Shown in pieces: positions 48,249 through 56,947 of a stretch of 64,000 nucleotides of DNA (its first letter is position 1; each line of letters opens with the position of its first letter). The DNA comes from JAFAHD01 sp963772515. GTDB taxonomy: Bacteria > Vulcanimicrobiota > Vulcanimicrobiia > Eremiobacterales > Eremiobacteraceae. Under the pieces are notes generated by a model. That model was not told the origin of the DNA and did no database searches. It saw only the letters and a list, made by a program, of their open reading frames with translations. The stretch is from NCBI GenBank assembly GCA_963772515.1, contig CAVYXC010000002.1:1116001-1180000 (forward strand), in the 5' to 3' direction. The position numbers were made by a program, and so were the translations under genes.

Positions 48249-48974
48249 ATGGAAAACCCATTAGTAGCGTTCTATAACTTCCTCAACGTCGGCGGATTCG
48301 CCATGTGGATCCTGCTGGTCATGTCGATCATCTCGATCGGCATCGTGTTTGAGAGATTTTTCTTCTTCTCGCGCCAGCACTCGGATCCGACGCAGCTCCT
48401 CAAGGAGATCGGCGACCGCGTTGCACGCGACGACATGAACGGCGCGATCGCTGTATGCGACCGCCATCATGGCATGTTGCCGAAGATCCTGCAGTTCGGA
48501 CTGTATCGGCACGAGAAGAGCCGCGCCGACATCAGCGACGCGCTGTCGATCGGTCTGCTCGAGCAGCTCAACGCGCTCGAGGCGAACCTGTCGATCATCG
48601 GCACGGTGGCCGTCATCGCGCCGTTCGTCGGTCTGTTCGGCACGGTGCTCGGCATCATCCGGGCCTTCCAAGACATCGCCCTCAAAGGCAACTCGACGCC
48701 GGCCGTGGTCGCGGCGGGCGTCTCGGAAGCCTTGGTCACGACCGCGGCCGGCCTCTTGGTCGCCGTCGTCGCAGTGGTGTTCTTCAACTACTTCAAGTCG
48801 CGCATCAAGGCGTACAATCAGGAGATGATCGTCGCGGCCAACAAACTGGCCGAGATGCTGCACTTCCATAACACCGGCTCGCCGATCCCGACCGAGCTGT
48901 ACAATCCGCGCGCGACCGGCGGCAAGGCGCCCGCACCCGCCCCGCGGCCTTCAGGGCCGTCAGGCGGAGCCTAG
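48249..48974 (+). CDS. exbB: ExbB/TolQ/MotA-family proton channel protein
   Basis: 241 residues with three membrane helices: about 15-35 (FAMWILLVMSIISIGIVF), about 118-140 (IGTVAVIAPFVGLFGTVLG) and about 160-180 (GVSEALVTTAAGLLVAVVAV). The TVAVIAPFVGLFGTVLGII and GVSEALVTTAAGLLVA blocks are the MotA/TolQ/ExbB signature. With ExbD it forms the proton channel that energises TonB. A Pro/Ala-rich tail ends the protein. Two exbD genes follow. Confidence 0.93.
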   Translation: MENPLVAFYNFLNVGGFAMWILLVMSIISIGIVFERFFFFSRQHSDPTQLLKEIGDRVARDDMNGAIAVCDRHHGMLPKILQFGLYRHEKSRADISDALSIGLLEQLNALEANLSIIGTVAVIAPFVGLFGTVLGIIRAFQDIALKGNSTPAVVAAGVSEALVTTAAGLLVAVVAVVFFNYFKSRIKAYNQEMIVAANKLAEMLHFHNTGSPIPTELYNPRATGGKAPAPAPRPSGPSGGA

Positions 48975-49093
48975 GCAGAAAGGCCAGCACTCGAGGAAGC
49001 CAGGCGGTTTGCGACGCGCGAGCCGCCTGAGGAGCCAATCGCGTGTGAACCACGCGGGCGGCGCCAGCGACTCACGAGGCGAAAGCAAGTATT

Positions 49094-49531
49094 ATGGGAC
49101 TGACATCCACTGCTCAAAACACCGAGGTGATGGCGGAGATCAACATCACGCCGTTCACCGACGTGCTGCTCGTGCTGCTCATCATCTTCATGATCCTGGC
49201 AGCGCTGGCCGCTCCGCCCGGCTTCCAAAAGGAATTGCCGAAGAAGAGCGACGCGCCGACCAAGATCAACCAGAGCCAGTTGAAGCATCAGATCGACGTC
49301 GAGGTGTCCGCCAACAACCGCGTCTTCATCGACGGGCGGCAGACGACCGACGAGAGACTGTACGACGACATGGCCGCCGCGGTCAAGTTCCACAAGGAGA
49401 ACGCGAACCGCGGCTATCTGACGCACATCTCGCTGGTCGCCGACTCGGCCGCGAGCTATAACACGATCATCAAAATCCTCGATGCCGCACGCTTGGCCGA
49501 CGACGACGACGTCGGCTTCGTGACGCAGTAA
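49094..49531 (+). CDS. exbD: ExbD/TolR-family biopolymer transport protein (copy 1)
   Basis: 145 residues. MAEINITPFTDVLLVLLIIF is the ExbD N-terminal signature, with the membrane helix containing the proton-carrying Asp. The periplasmic part includes IDVEVSANNRVFIDGRQ and the closing ILDAARLADDDDVGFVTQ. It lies 119 bases after exbB and 13 bases before a second exbD. A third, similar copy at 52417 shares the C-terminal DDDVGFVT pattern. Confidence 0.92.
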   Translation: MGLTSTAQNTEVMAEINITPFTDVLLVLLIIFMILAALAAPPGFQKELPKKSDAPTKINQSQLKHQIDVEVSANNRVFIDGRQTTDERLYDDMAAAVKFHKENANRGYLTHISLVADSAASYNTIIKILDAARLADDDDVGFVTQ

Positions 49532-49544
49532 GGACGCATTCGCC

Positions 49545-49995
49545 ATGTCAATGGTAGGATCCAACCCAGAAGAAGATGTGATGTCCACGATCAACATCAC
49601 GCCGTTCACGGACGTGCTGTTGGTGCTGCTCATCATCTTCATGATCTTGACGTCGTTGTTGAAGCCGCCGCCGGTCCCCGAGGCGATCAACAAGCTCAAG
49701 GTGACGAATTCGCCGATCACGGTGATCATCGGGCACAACGCGCAGACCAACAAGGACGAGATCCAGGTCGGCGCCGAGATCGTGCCGGAAGAGCAGATCT
49801 ACCAACGGTTCAAGACGTATTTCGACCAGTTCAATGATACGCAGACCGACATCATCATCAAGGCCGCGCCGACGGTGCATTACGGCACCGTGCTGCTAGT
49901 GATGGCCGCCGCGAAGGATCGCCGGTTTCAATCAGTTCGGCTTGGCGAACAAGGTGCACGGTACCGGCGACAACTCGATTCAGAGCCTCACATAG
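49545..49995 (+). CDS. exbD: ExbD/TolR-family protein (copy 2), one frameshift
   Basis: MSTINITPFTDVLLVLLIIF marks a second ExbD. The frame is good up to LLVMAAAKD, then breaks near 49917-49923. Skipping one base gives GFNQFGLANKVHGTGDNSIQ and a stop at 49993-49995, a proper ExbD end (149 residues). Without the shift the frame runs on into tonB and makes a false 402-residue ExbD-TonB fusion. The extra base is most likely the C at 49920. Confidence 0.85.
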
Positions 49996-50027
49996 TCGGG
50001 TCCGACGGGCAGAAAGGAACCAGTAGT

Positions 50028-50753
50028 TTGGCCACGACCCCGAGCACGCAGCCGAAAGCGCGCATCACCCCGGCGCTGTTCACCAAGCGCGACCGCTACG
50101 CGCTCATCTATCTTTCGGCCGGGTTCATCATCTTGTCGGCCCTCGGGCACTTCGTGCTGGGCGCGGCCGGCGAGCATTTCTTCCCGCAGTTCAAAGAAGA
50201 GGCGACGCCGCCGCCGCAAAAAGTCACCGTACAGACGCTGATCAAGCCGCCGCCGACGCCCAGGCCGACACCGAAGCCCACCCCGACGCCGCTGCCCACG
50301 CCGACGCCGCCGCCGCTGAAGAATACCCCGCCGCCAGCGCATCTGAAGATGAACGTCTTCAAGACCCACAGCGATAGTGGCACTGGCCCCGCCGAGGTCG
50401 CCTATACCCCGCCGCCGCACGGCAGTGAGAACGGCGTGCCATCTGCTCCGCCCACGGAGGCGCCCACCGCCAACCCACGGCCTGTGGGTCCGACCACCGC
50501 GACTGACTCGGATTTCAAAAACCGTGTGATTCCCGAATATCCGGAGCTGGTCAAGGAGCAAGGCATCCAAGGAACGGCCGTCGTGGAGGTCACGATCGCG
50601 CCCAGCGGTGCGCTGCTCAACGCGAAGATCTACCAATCCTCCGGCAACCCGTTGCTCGATAACGCTGCGCTCAAGGCGGCGCGCGCGAGCACGTTCAAGG
50701 CCGCGACCTATCAGAACGACTATCTGATCGATTACGTCTTCCAGATCGAGTAA
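50028..50753 (+). CDS. tonB: TonB-family energy transducer (copy 1)
   Basis: 241 residues from TTG 50028, preceded by GAAAGGAA at a good distance. One N-terminal membrane anchor (ALIYLSAGFIILSALGHFVL) is followed by a Pro-rich periplasmic span (repeated PTP/PKPTPTP units) and a C-terminal TonB_C domain with VIPEYPELVKEQGIQGTAVV and SSGNPLLDNAALKAARASTF. It transmits the proton-motive force from ExbB/ExbD to outer-membrane receptors. Confidence 0.9.
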   Translation: MATTPSTQPKARITPALFTKRDRYALIYLSAGFIILSALGHFVLGAAGEHFFPQFKEEATPPPQKVTVQTLIKPPPTPRPTPKPTPTPLPTPTPPPLKNTPPPAHLKMNVFKTHSDSGTGPAEVAYTPPPHGSENGVPSAPPTEAPTANPRPVGPTTATDSDFKNRVIPEYPELVKEQGIQGTAVVEVTIAPSGALLNAKIYQSSGNPLLDNAALKAARASTFKAATYQNDYLIDYVFQIE

Positions 50754-51612
50754 GTGAGCCTCTTCCAGGCCATCATGCTCGGCGTCATCCAAGGTGTCGC
50801 CGAGCTTTTCCCTATCAGCAGCACGGCGCACACGCTGCTCATCTCGACGCTGCTCGGATGGACGCCGCCGAGCCTGCCGTTCGTCGCCATGCTGCACTTG
50901 GGCACGTTTCTCGCCGTGCTCATCTATTTCGCGCGCGATTTCTTCGAGATCCTGAGCGGGTCGCTCACCGGCTTTGGCGATCGTTGGAGCAAGCCGAACG
51001 AGACGGTTGGCGTTGCTCGTGATCGTGGGGACGCTGCCGCTGGCGGTCATCGGGTATCTGCTTGAGAAGCGGCTCGATCCGCTCTATAGCCGGCCGCTCG
51101 TGGCGGCCGTGTGCCTGATCATCACTGGAGTCGTGCTCTTCGCGGTCGAGCGATTGCCGCAAGGAAAGGCCGATGCCGAGCAACTGAGCTGGGGCGGCGC
51201 GTTTTGGATCGGGCTCAGCCAGATCGCGGGCCTCGTGCCGGGCGGTTCGCGTTCCGGCTTTTCGATCGCGGCCGGCTTGCTTGCCCGTCTCTCGCGCGAG
51301 CAGGCGGCGCGCTTTTCGTTCTTGCTGGCCGGACCGGCCATCTTGGGCGCAAGCCTTTTCGAACTGCGCCGCATCGTACACCCGCACCCCGGCGCGGCTG
51401 CGCATGGCTTCGTCTCTGCCACCGCTGCGCCCGAACCGACGGTCATGATCGCTGCCGGCTTTGCGGCGGCGCTCATCTCGGGCTTCTTCGCCATCCGCTT
51501 CTTCATGCGCTATGTCGACCAGCATCGTTTGACGCCCTTTGCCATCTACTGCTGGGTGTTCGGGGCGGCGATGATCGTGTTGCTGCTAGCCCGGGGGCAC
51601 GCGCCGGCCTAG
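50754..51612 (+). CDS. uppP: Undecaprenyl-diphosphatase UppP (BacA), one frameshift
   Basis: GTG 50754 follows the tonB TAA directly. The N-terminal part has LGVIQGVAELFPISSTAHTLL, the family's E-x3-E-like and PISSTAH catalytic region. The frame breaks near 50995-51010. Skipping one base (for example a G of ACGG) joins WSKPNET to LALLVIVGTLPLAVIGYLLE and the second catalytic block GLVPGGSRSGFSIAAGLLAR. The repaired protein has about 285 residues and eight membrane helices. It recycles the undecaprenyl carrier for cell-wall and surface glycan synthesis. Confidence 0.9.
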
Positions 51613-51633
51613 GCTGCTTGGCCGTCCGGCCGA

Positions 51634-51662
51634 TTGCGCTCGGCCCGGCGCCGTACTATACT
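51634..51662 (+). promoter_or_regulatory. Promoter of the second tonB-exbD unit
   Basis: -35 TTGCGC (51634-51639), 17-base spacer, -10 TATACT (51657-51662). The GTG of tonB follows at 51691 after GAGGAGG. This would let tonB and exbD copy 3 be controlled separately from the upstream cluster. Confidence 0.65.
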
Positions 51663-51690
51663 GTAAGCGGGCGGGAGCGAGGAGGCCGAT

Positions 51691-52404
51691 GTGGCTCCTA
51701 CTGCTCGCACGCCCGATTCCCTCACCGAATATTCCAGACGCGAACGCAAAGCGCTCGTGTTATTGTCGCTTGCTTTCGTCGTCTTGTCGGCGCTGGCTCA
51801 TTTCTTGCTCGGCGGCGCGCTGACGCCGTGGTTCAAGCTGCACCCGATCCATGCCGACACGCAAACGCCCCAACCGATCATCGTCGAACGCTTCCCAAGA
51901 CCGACGCAGGCGCCCACGCCGCGGCCGACGCCGACTCCGGTGCCTGTGCACGTCCGCCAATCGCCGCAGCCTCTTGCGTCCTCGAACCCGCGGGCGACAT
52001 CGGCGCCCTTCCATCCGTCGCCGCCGCACGTCGGCAACGGAACGCCCGAACCAGGGGCTTCACCCGTTTCGAGTCCGGGTGACCAGCAGGCCACGTCGGC
52101 GCCGGCGACCGCGCGTCCAAGCCAGGATTTCGCACCCTGCCGTATGCTCCACAGGGTGGTCCCCGACTATTCCGATTCGCTGCGCGGCGAAGGCGTCCAG
52201 GGGACGGTGGCGATCATCGTAGCCATCGGTTCGGACGGCCAGGTGCTATCGGTGCGCGTCGGCGAGACATCGGGCAACGCGCTGCTCGACAACGCTGCGC
52301 TCAACGCGGCGCGCGAGAGCACGTACGCATGTCCGCCCGCAGATGGACGGCCGGCCGCGGACCTCTATCAGGTCATCTACACGTTCCAGCTCGACTCGAA
52401 TTAG
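51691..52404 (+). CDS. tonB: TonB-family energy transducer (copy 2)
   Basis: 237 residues from GTG 51691, with GAGGAGG 6 bases upstream. Membrane anchor ALVLLSLAFVVLSALAHFLLGG is followed by a PTP-rich span (APTPRPTPTPVPVHV) and a TonB_C domain with VVPDYSDSLRGEGVQGTVAI and TSGNALLDNAALNAARESTY. A CRMLHRVV segment precedes the domain, and a second Cys (TYACPPADG) lies near its end; a disulphide is possible. It is paired with exbD copy 3, 12 bases downstream. Confidence 0.9.
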   Translation: MAPTARTPDSLTEYSRRERKALVLLSLAFVVLSALAHFLLGGALTPWFKLHPIHADTQTPQPIIVERFPRPTQAPTPRPTPTPVPVHVRQSPQPLASSNPRATSAPFHPSPPHVGNGTPEPGASPVSSPGDQQATSAPATARPSQDFAPCRMLHRVVPDYSDSLRGEGVQGTVAIIVAIGSDGQVLSVRVGETSGNALLDNAALNAARESTYACPPADGRPAADLYQVIYTFQLDSN

Positions 52405-52416
52405 GGGAGGTGTGAC

Positions 52417-52839
52417 ATGACGATCGCGCGAGGATCCGACGACCATCTGATGGCCGAGATCAACATCACGCCATTTACCGATGTGCTGCTGGTTTTGCTC
52501 ATCATCTTCATGATACTGGCGGCGCTTGACGTCCCACCGGGATTCCAGAAACAGTTCGCACCGCCACCGCAGCACCGTGAGGGCCAGCCGACGTCGTTGC
52601 ACCAGATCGACATCGGCATATCGAAGAGCGGGCGCATCACGATCGACGGCACGCCGACGGTGTTTCGCACGCTGTACCAAGATGTCGCCGCCGCCGTTCA
52701 CGCTCACGAGAATCGGCGCGGCTACACGAAGCACATCGCACTGCTCGCCGATAAAGATGCGGCGTACGACACCGTCATCAGGGTGCTGGATGCCGCCCGG
52801 CAAGCGGGCGACGACGATGTCGGGTTCGTGACCGACTGA
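52417..52839 (+). CDS. exbD: ExbD/TolR-family protein (copy 3)
   Basis: 140 residues. MAEINITPFTDVLLVLLIIF is identical to copy 1 in the membrane signature, and the end VLDAARQAGDDDVGFVTD is also close to copy 1. The ATG has a GGGAGG ribosome site. No extra exbB accompanies it, so it probably shares the ExbB at 48.2 kb. Confidence 0.92.
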   Translation: MTIARGSDDHLMAEINITPFTDVLLVLLIIFMILAALDVPPGFQKQFAPPPQHREGQPTSLHQIDIGISKSGRITIDGTPTVFRTLYQDVAAAVHAHENRRGYTKHIALLADKDAAYDTVIRVLDAARQAGDDDVGFVTD

Positions 52840-52983
52840 CAGGGCCTGTCAGCCCGCTTGCCAGGCGTGCCGGCGTGCCGGAAACGACCGAACTGACGGA
52901 ACCGTGGAACTGGGCGCTGAAACGTCGCGTTATACGGTCAGCACCTGAAGCATCTCTCGCGTCTATGAAGGAGGCTCTTCGTC

Positions 52984-53691
52984 GTGAGAAGGTTCGTATC
53001 GGCGCTTGCCATCACAAATTTCGCCCTCGCGTGCGTCTTCGCGACGTCCGCGCTTGCCGCTTCCACATTCTCGACCACGCTCGCTGCATCACCGATCATC
53101 GTCGCGGGGCCGAACTCCACGCCGACGCCGTGTCCGCCCGGAGCGGTGTGCAAGCCGGTCGCGACACCGACGCCCTGCAGACCGAATCCGGCCGGCCCGC
53201 CCTGCGGCCCCACACCTCGCCCGACTACGACGCCGTGCCACACCGCGACCGGCGCGCCATGCAAAGACCTGCCCGACCTGGCTCCGTTGCCGCCGGTGCG
53301 CGTAGGCAGCCTCGCGCATCCACCGGTGCCCGCAACCACGTGGGGCTCGGGATTGTCGCTCACCGATGCCGATGCGTTCCTGAAATCAAACGGCCGCTGC
53401 GCGTTCAACATCTGGTATGAGTTCAAGAACATCGGCACGGCGACCGCCGCGCCCCCGTTCAAGAACCAGATCAAGGTGGATGGCGTGACGGTTGTCAGCA
53501 TCAACGGACCGTTTGCACCGCTGGCAGCAGGCGCCTCACGCGCGGTGCAGACCCAGGCGTATCTGCCCGGCGGCGTGCACCAGCTGTCGCTCGACCTCGA
53601 CAGTGGGAACGTGGTGATCGAGTCCAACAAGCTCAACAACCACGCCTCGATCAAATACCAGCTTGTAGGCAACTGCTCGGATCAGCGCTAG
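52984..53691 (+). CDS. Exported CARDB-domain protein
   Basis: 235 residues from GTG 52984 (AGGAGG upstream). The signal peptide (ALAITNFALACVFATSALAA) is followed by a Cys/Pro/Thr-rich span with repeated TPTPC and GPPC units, probably cross-linked by disulphides. A C-terminal CARDB domain comes last: IWYEFKNIGTATAAPPFKNQ, LAAGASRAVQT and DSGNVVIESNKLNNHA. CARDB is an immunoglobulin-like adhesion fold. The role is unknown. A terminator follows. Confidence 0.8.
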   Translation: MRRFVSALAITNFALACVFATSALAASTFSTTLAASPIIVAGPNSTPTPCPPGAVCKPVATPTPCRPNPAGPPCGPTPRPTTTPCHTATGAPCKDLPDLAPLPPVRVGSLAHPPVPATTWGSGLSLTDADAFLKSNGRCAFNIWYEFKNIGTATAAPPFKNQIKVDGVTVVSINGPFAPLAAGASRAVQTQAYLPGGVHQLSLDLDSGNVVIESNKLNNHASIKYQLVGNCSDQR

Positions 53692-53714
53692 CTCGACAAA
53701 ACCGCCAACTCCGC

Positions 53715-53750
53715 GAGTCCCCGGGTTCATGCTCGGGGACTCTTCCTTTG
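53715..53750 (+). terminator. Terminator after the CARDB gene
   Basis: Arms GAGTCCCCG (53715-53723) and CGGGGACTC (53734-53742) form a perfect 9-pair stem, followed by TTCCTTT. It separates the CARDB gene from the moaC operon. Confidence 0.75.
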
Positions 53751-53771
53751 CCGCGGCGAAGGTGACCGCCG

Positions 53772-54278
53772 ATGACCGCGCGCCGCGTACGCCCCCTAGC
53801 AGCGAAACTCTCACACGTCGCGCCGGACGGTTCGGTGCGCATGGTCGACGTCGGCGCGAAGCCGCTCACCCAGCGGCGCGCCGTGGCCGAAGCGACCGTC
53901 CGCATGTCCGCGAGCGCGTTGCGCGCACTGCGCGCGGGTTCGATCGCCAAAGGCGACGCGCTGACGACTGCGCAGATCGCCGGCATCAGCGCCGCAAAGC
54001 GCACCTCCGATCTGATACCTTTGTGCCATCCGATCGCCCTGAGCCATGTGGCGGTGACCTTTGAGCTGCGCGCGCCGAGCAGCATGCGCATCCGGTGCGA
54101 GACCGCTTCGACCGGCCCCACCGGCGTCGAGATGGAGGCTCTCGCCGGCGCGGCGGTCGCAGCGCTGACGATCTACGATATGTGCAAAGCCGCCGATCGC
54201 GCGATGTCGATTAACGGCTTACGCTTGCTCGAGAAGAGCGGCGGGCGAAGCGGCACGTTCGTGCGCGGGCGCCGATGA
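53772..54278 (+). CDS. moaC: Cyclic pyranopterin monophosphate synthase MoaC
   Basis: Converts 3',8-cyclo-GTP (the MoaA product) to cyclic pyranopterin. 168 residues. Key blocks are MVDVGAKPLTQRRAVAEA, LIPLCHPIALSHVAV and GPTGVEMEALAGAAVAALTI with the catalytic TIYDMCKAADRAM. The ATG is preceded by GAAGGTGA. The stop overlaps mogA by 4 bases (ATGA). Confidence 0.97.
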   Translation: MTARRVRPLAAKLSHVAPDGSVRMVDVGAKPLTQRRAVAEATVRMSASALRALRAGSIAKGDALTTAQIAGISAAKRTSDLIPLCHPIALSHVAVTFELRAPSSMRIRCETASTGPTGVEMEALAGAAVAALTIYDMCKAADRAMSINGLRLLEKSGGRSGTFVRGRR

Positions 54279-54772
54279 ACCGGCGGGTCGCGCTCGTCGT
54301 GCTCTCGGACAAGGCGGCGGCAGGCGAGCGCCAAGATCGCTGCCTCGAGGCGATGCGCGACGCGTTGCCGCAACCATTCGAAGTCGTGTTCGAGCGCATC
54401 ATCCCGGATGACCGGGCGAAGATCGAAGCGTTATTGTGCGAATTATGCGCGGGCGCGGCGGACCTCGTGCTGACCAGCGGCGGCACGGGCGTTGGCCCAC
54501 GTGACGTCACGCCGCAGGCCACGCGTGCGATCGCAGACTACGAAGTGCCCGGGATCGCCGAAGCGATGCGGGCGTCGAGTCTCCCGCGTGTCCGGACAGC
54601 GATGCTGTCGCGCGCGGTGGCGGCCGTCCGCAACGCGACGCTGATCGTCAATCTGCCGGGAAGTCCAAACGGCGCCCGCGAAACGCTGTCCGCGATAGCA
54701 GACGTGTTGCCGCACGCGCTCGATCTGCTCACCGGAGCGGCCGGCGAACACTCGCAGCCGCAAGTGACCTGA
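54275..54772 (+). CDS. mogA: Molybdopterin adenylyltransferase MogA/MoaB
   Basis: Adenylylates molybdopterin before molybdate insertion by MoeA. 165 residues with VLTSGGTGVGPRDVTPQATR (the molybdopterin-binding loop), EVPGIAEAMRASSL, MLSRAVAAVRNATLIVNLPG and SPNGARE, all typical of the MogA/MoaB family. MogA and MoaB cannot be separated by eye. It overlaps folC by one base (TGATG). Confidence 0.93.
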   Translation: MNRRVALVVLSDKAAAGERQDRCLEAMRDALPQPFEVVFERIIPDDRAKIEALLCELCAGAADLVLTSGGTGVGPRDVTPQATRAIADYEVPGIAEAMRASSLPRVRTAMLSRAVAAVRNATLIVNLPGSPNGARETLSAIADVLPHALDLLTGAAGEHSQPQVT

Positions 54773-56106
54773 TGGACTTCGCGACCGCACAACGCATTCT
54801 CACGACCGCGCAGAACGAGAGTCTCTCGCGCCGCCACCCCGGCCGGCTCGACCGCATGCGCGCGCTGCTCGACGCCCTGGGCAATCCCGAGCGCGCGTTC
54901 GCCAGCGTGCACGTCGGGGGCACCGCCGGCAAGGGCTCGACGGCGTCGATGATCGCGTCCGTGCTCACCGGGGCGGGCTTCAAGGTCGGACTGCACACCA
55001 AACCGCATCTGCGCTCGGTGACCGAGCGCGCACGCATCGACAACACGCCGATCGACGAGACCCGCTTCGCCGATGTCATGGAAGGCATGCTGCCCGCGTT
55101 CGACGAGATGGAGCGCGGACCGTGGGGCGCACCGTCGTATTTCGAGATCCTCGTCGCGCTCGCGTTCCGCTATTTCGCGCAAGAACATGTCGACATCGCG
55201 GTCGTCGAGGTCGGGATCGGCGGTACGCTTGACGGCACCAACGTGCTGTCGCCGCTGGTCAGCGTGCTGACCAACGTCAGCCTCGACCACACCGATGTGC
55301 TCGGCGATACGGTCGAAGCGATCGCGCGCGACAAGGCGGGGATCATCAAGGCGTCCACGCCCGTCATCTCGGCTGCCGACCATCCCGATGCGCTGCGCAT
55401 CATCCGCGACGCGGCCGAACGGATGCACTCACCATTGCGCCGCGTTCAGGAATTGACGGCCATCGAATCGCGGCCAAGCGAGGTCGCATATTCGCAATCG
55501 TTCTCGTTGACGACGCCGAAACGGACCTACGATCTCACGATGCCGCTCATGGGCGAGTTCCAACTGCTCAACGCGGCGACGGCGGTGCTCGCGCTCGAGG
55601 ATCTCGAACGCCGCTTCCCGGTGACGCCCGCCGACGTCGCGGTCGGCCTGGCCGATCTCGCGCTGCCCGGACGGATGGAGTTCCATCCTTCGCGGCCCTC
55701 GTTGTTGTTCGACGTCGCGCACAACGCCGAGAAAGCGGCGGCGCTCGCTGGAGCACTGCGCCGGCATTTCCCCGACCGGCGTTTCGTCTTCGTCGTCGCC
55801 ATCTCGGAGAGCAAGGATGCGAGCGCGATGATCGAGGCCTGGTCGCAGCTGCCGGCCCAGTTCATCTTCACGTCGTTTGACGTTCCGCACCGCTCTGCCG
55901 CATCGCCGCACAATCTGAGCAACATCGCCGCGCTGGCGGGCGCGACCGCGCGCGCCGTCGAGGAGCCGGTCGAGGCGTTGTCCGTCGCGCGCCGGGTCGC
56001 GGGCGCAAACGATCTCGTCGTCATCACCGGCTCGACGTTCCTCGTCGCGGCGCTGCGCGATTGGTTCCTCGAGGATGCGGGCGCCCACGGCCATGCTCGA
56101 GTCTGA
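54772..56106 (+). CDS. folC: Folylpolyglutamate/dihydrofolate synthase FolC
   Basis: Adds glutamate to dihydropteroate or folates. 444 residues. P-loop VGGTAGKGSTASMIASVL; then HTKPHLRSVTERARID, VVEVGIGGTLDGTN and NVSLDHTDVLGDTVEAIARDKAGI; the C-terminal ligase domain has DVAHNAEKAAAL. These are Mur-ligase family signatures. It heads a folC-folP-folB run with short overlaps. Confidence 0.95.
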   Translation: MDFATAQRILTTAQNESLSRRHPGRLDRMRALLDALGNPERAFASVHVGGTAGKGSTASMIASVLTGAGFKVGLHTKPHLRSVTERARIDNTPIDETRFADVMEGMLPAFDEMERGPWGAPSYFEILVALAFRYFAQEHVDIAVVEVGIGGTLDGTNVLSPLVSVLTNVSLDHTDVLGDTVEAIARDKAGIIKASTPVISAADHPDALRIIRDAAERMHSPLRRVQELTAIESRPSEVAYSQSFSLTTPKRTYDLTMPLMGEFQLLNAATAVLALEDLERRFPVTPADVAVGLADLALPGRMEFHPSRPSLLFDVAHNAEKAAALAGALRRHFPDRRFVFVVAISESKDASAMIEAWSQLPAQFIFTSFDVPHRSAASPHNLSNIAALAGATARAVEEPVEALSVARRVAGANDLVVITGSTFLVAALRDWFLEDAGAHGHARV

Positions 56107-56947
56107 GGGCCGCACGAAATTTGCTCCGTTGACCCTGCGAGGCCGCACATTCGTATGGGGTTCGCGCACGTTCGTCATGGGGATTATCAACGTCACGCCC
56201 GATTCGTTCTCGGGTGACGGCGTCGCCGGCGACGTCGAAGGGGCCCTCGCCCGCGCTCGTGCGATGCAGCAGGCCGGCGCCGACATCATCGACGTCGGCG
56301 GCGAATCGACGCGCCCTGGCCACGTGCCGGTATCAGAAGAAGAAGAAAGCGCGCGCGTGTTGCCGGTGGTCGGCGCGCTGCGCGACGCGCTCGACCTCCC
56401 CATCTCGATAGATACCTTTAAGCCGGCGGTTGCCGCTCGCGCCGTCGAGCTTGGCGCCGACATGATCAACTGCGTCTGGGGCGCGTATCCTGGGATCGCT
56501 GAGGCGGCCGCAGCCAAGTGCGTGCCGCTCGTGGTCATGCACAACCGCGCGAGTGCGGACTATGCGGGCGACGTCGTCGATGAAGTCATCGCGTCGCTCG
56601 ACCGGGCGGCCCACGACGCGCTCGCGGCCGGCGTGCCGCGCGAACACATCATCGTCGACCCGGGCATCGGATTCGGCAAGACCGCCGGACACAATATCGA
56701 GATCTTGCGCCGGCTGGCCGAATTCCGTCGCCTGCCTTACCCGCTGCTCGTCGGCACGTCGCGCAAGTCGTTCATCGGCAAGATAACGGGCCTGCCGGTG
56801 GAGCAGCGCGTCTTCGGGACCGCCGCCTCGGTCGCATTGGCGATCGCCGCTGGTGCCGACATCATCCGCGTGCACGACGTTGAGCAGATGGTACCAGTAG
56901 CGCAGGTCGCCGATGCGATCAGCCGCGGTACGGCGATCGATGTCTGA
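56075..56947 (+). CDS. folP: Dihydropteroate synthase FolP
   Basis: Joins p-aminobenzoate to the pterin pyrophosphate; it is the sulfonamide target. 290 residues if ATG 56075 is used, 284 from ATG 56093; both overlap folC. Key motifs are GIINVTPDSFSGDG, DIIDVGGESTRPG, PISIDTFKPAVA, VDPGIGFGKTAGHN and LVGTSRKSFIG, as in all DHPS barrels. Overlaps folB by 8 bases. Confidence 0.96.
   Translation: MRAPTAMLESEGRTKFAPLTLRGRTFVWGSRTFVMGIINVTPDSFSGDGVAGDVEGALARARAMQQAGADIIDVGGESTRPGHVPVSEEEESARVLPVVGALRDALDLPISIDTFKPAVAARAVELGADMINCVWGAYPGIAEAAAAKCVPLVVMHNRASADYAGDVVDEVIASLDRAAHDALAAGVPREHIIVDPGIGFGKTAGHNIEILRRLAEFRRLPYPLLVGTSRKSFIGKITGLPVEQRVFGTAASVALAIAAGADIIRVHDVEQMVPVAQVADAISRGTAIDV

Noticed and set aside
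49545..50753. A 402-residue ExbD-TonB fusion protein
   Set aside because: Removing one base near 49920 gives a normal ExbD end with its own stop at 49995, and tonB has its own ribosome site and TTG start at 50028. The fusion is a frameshift artefact.
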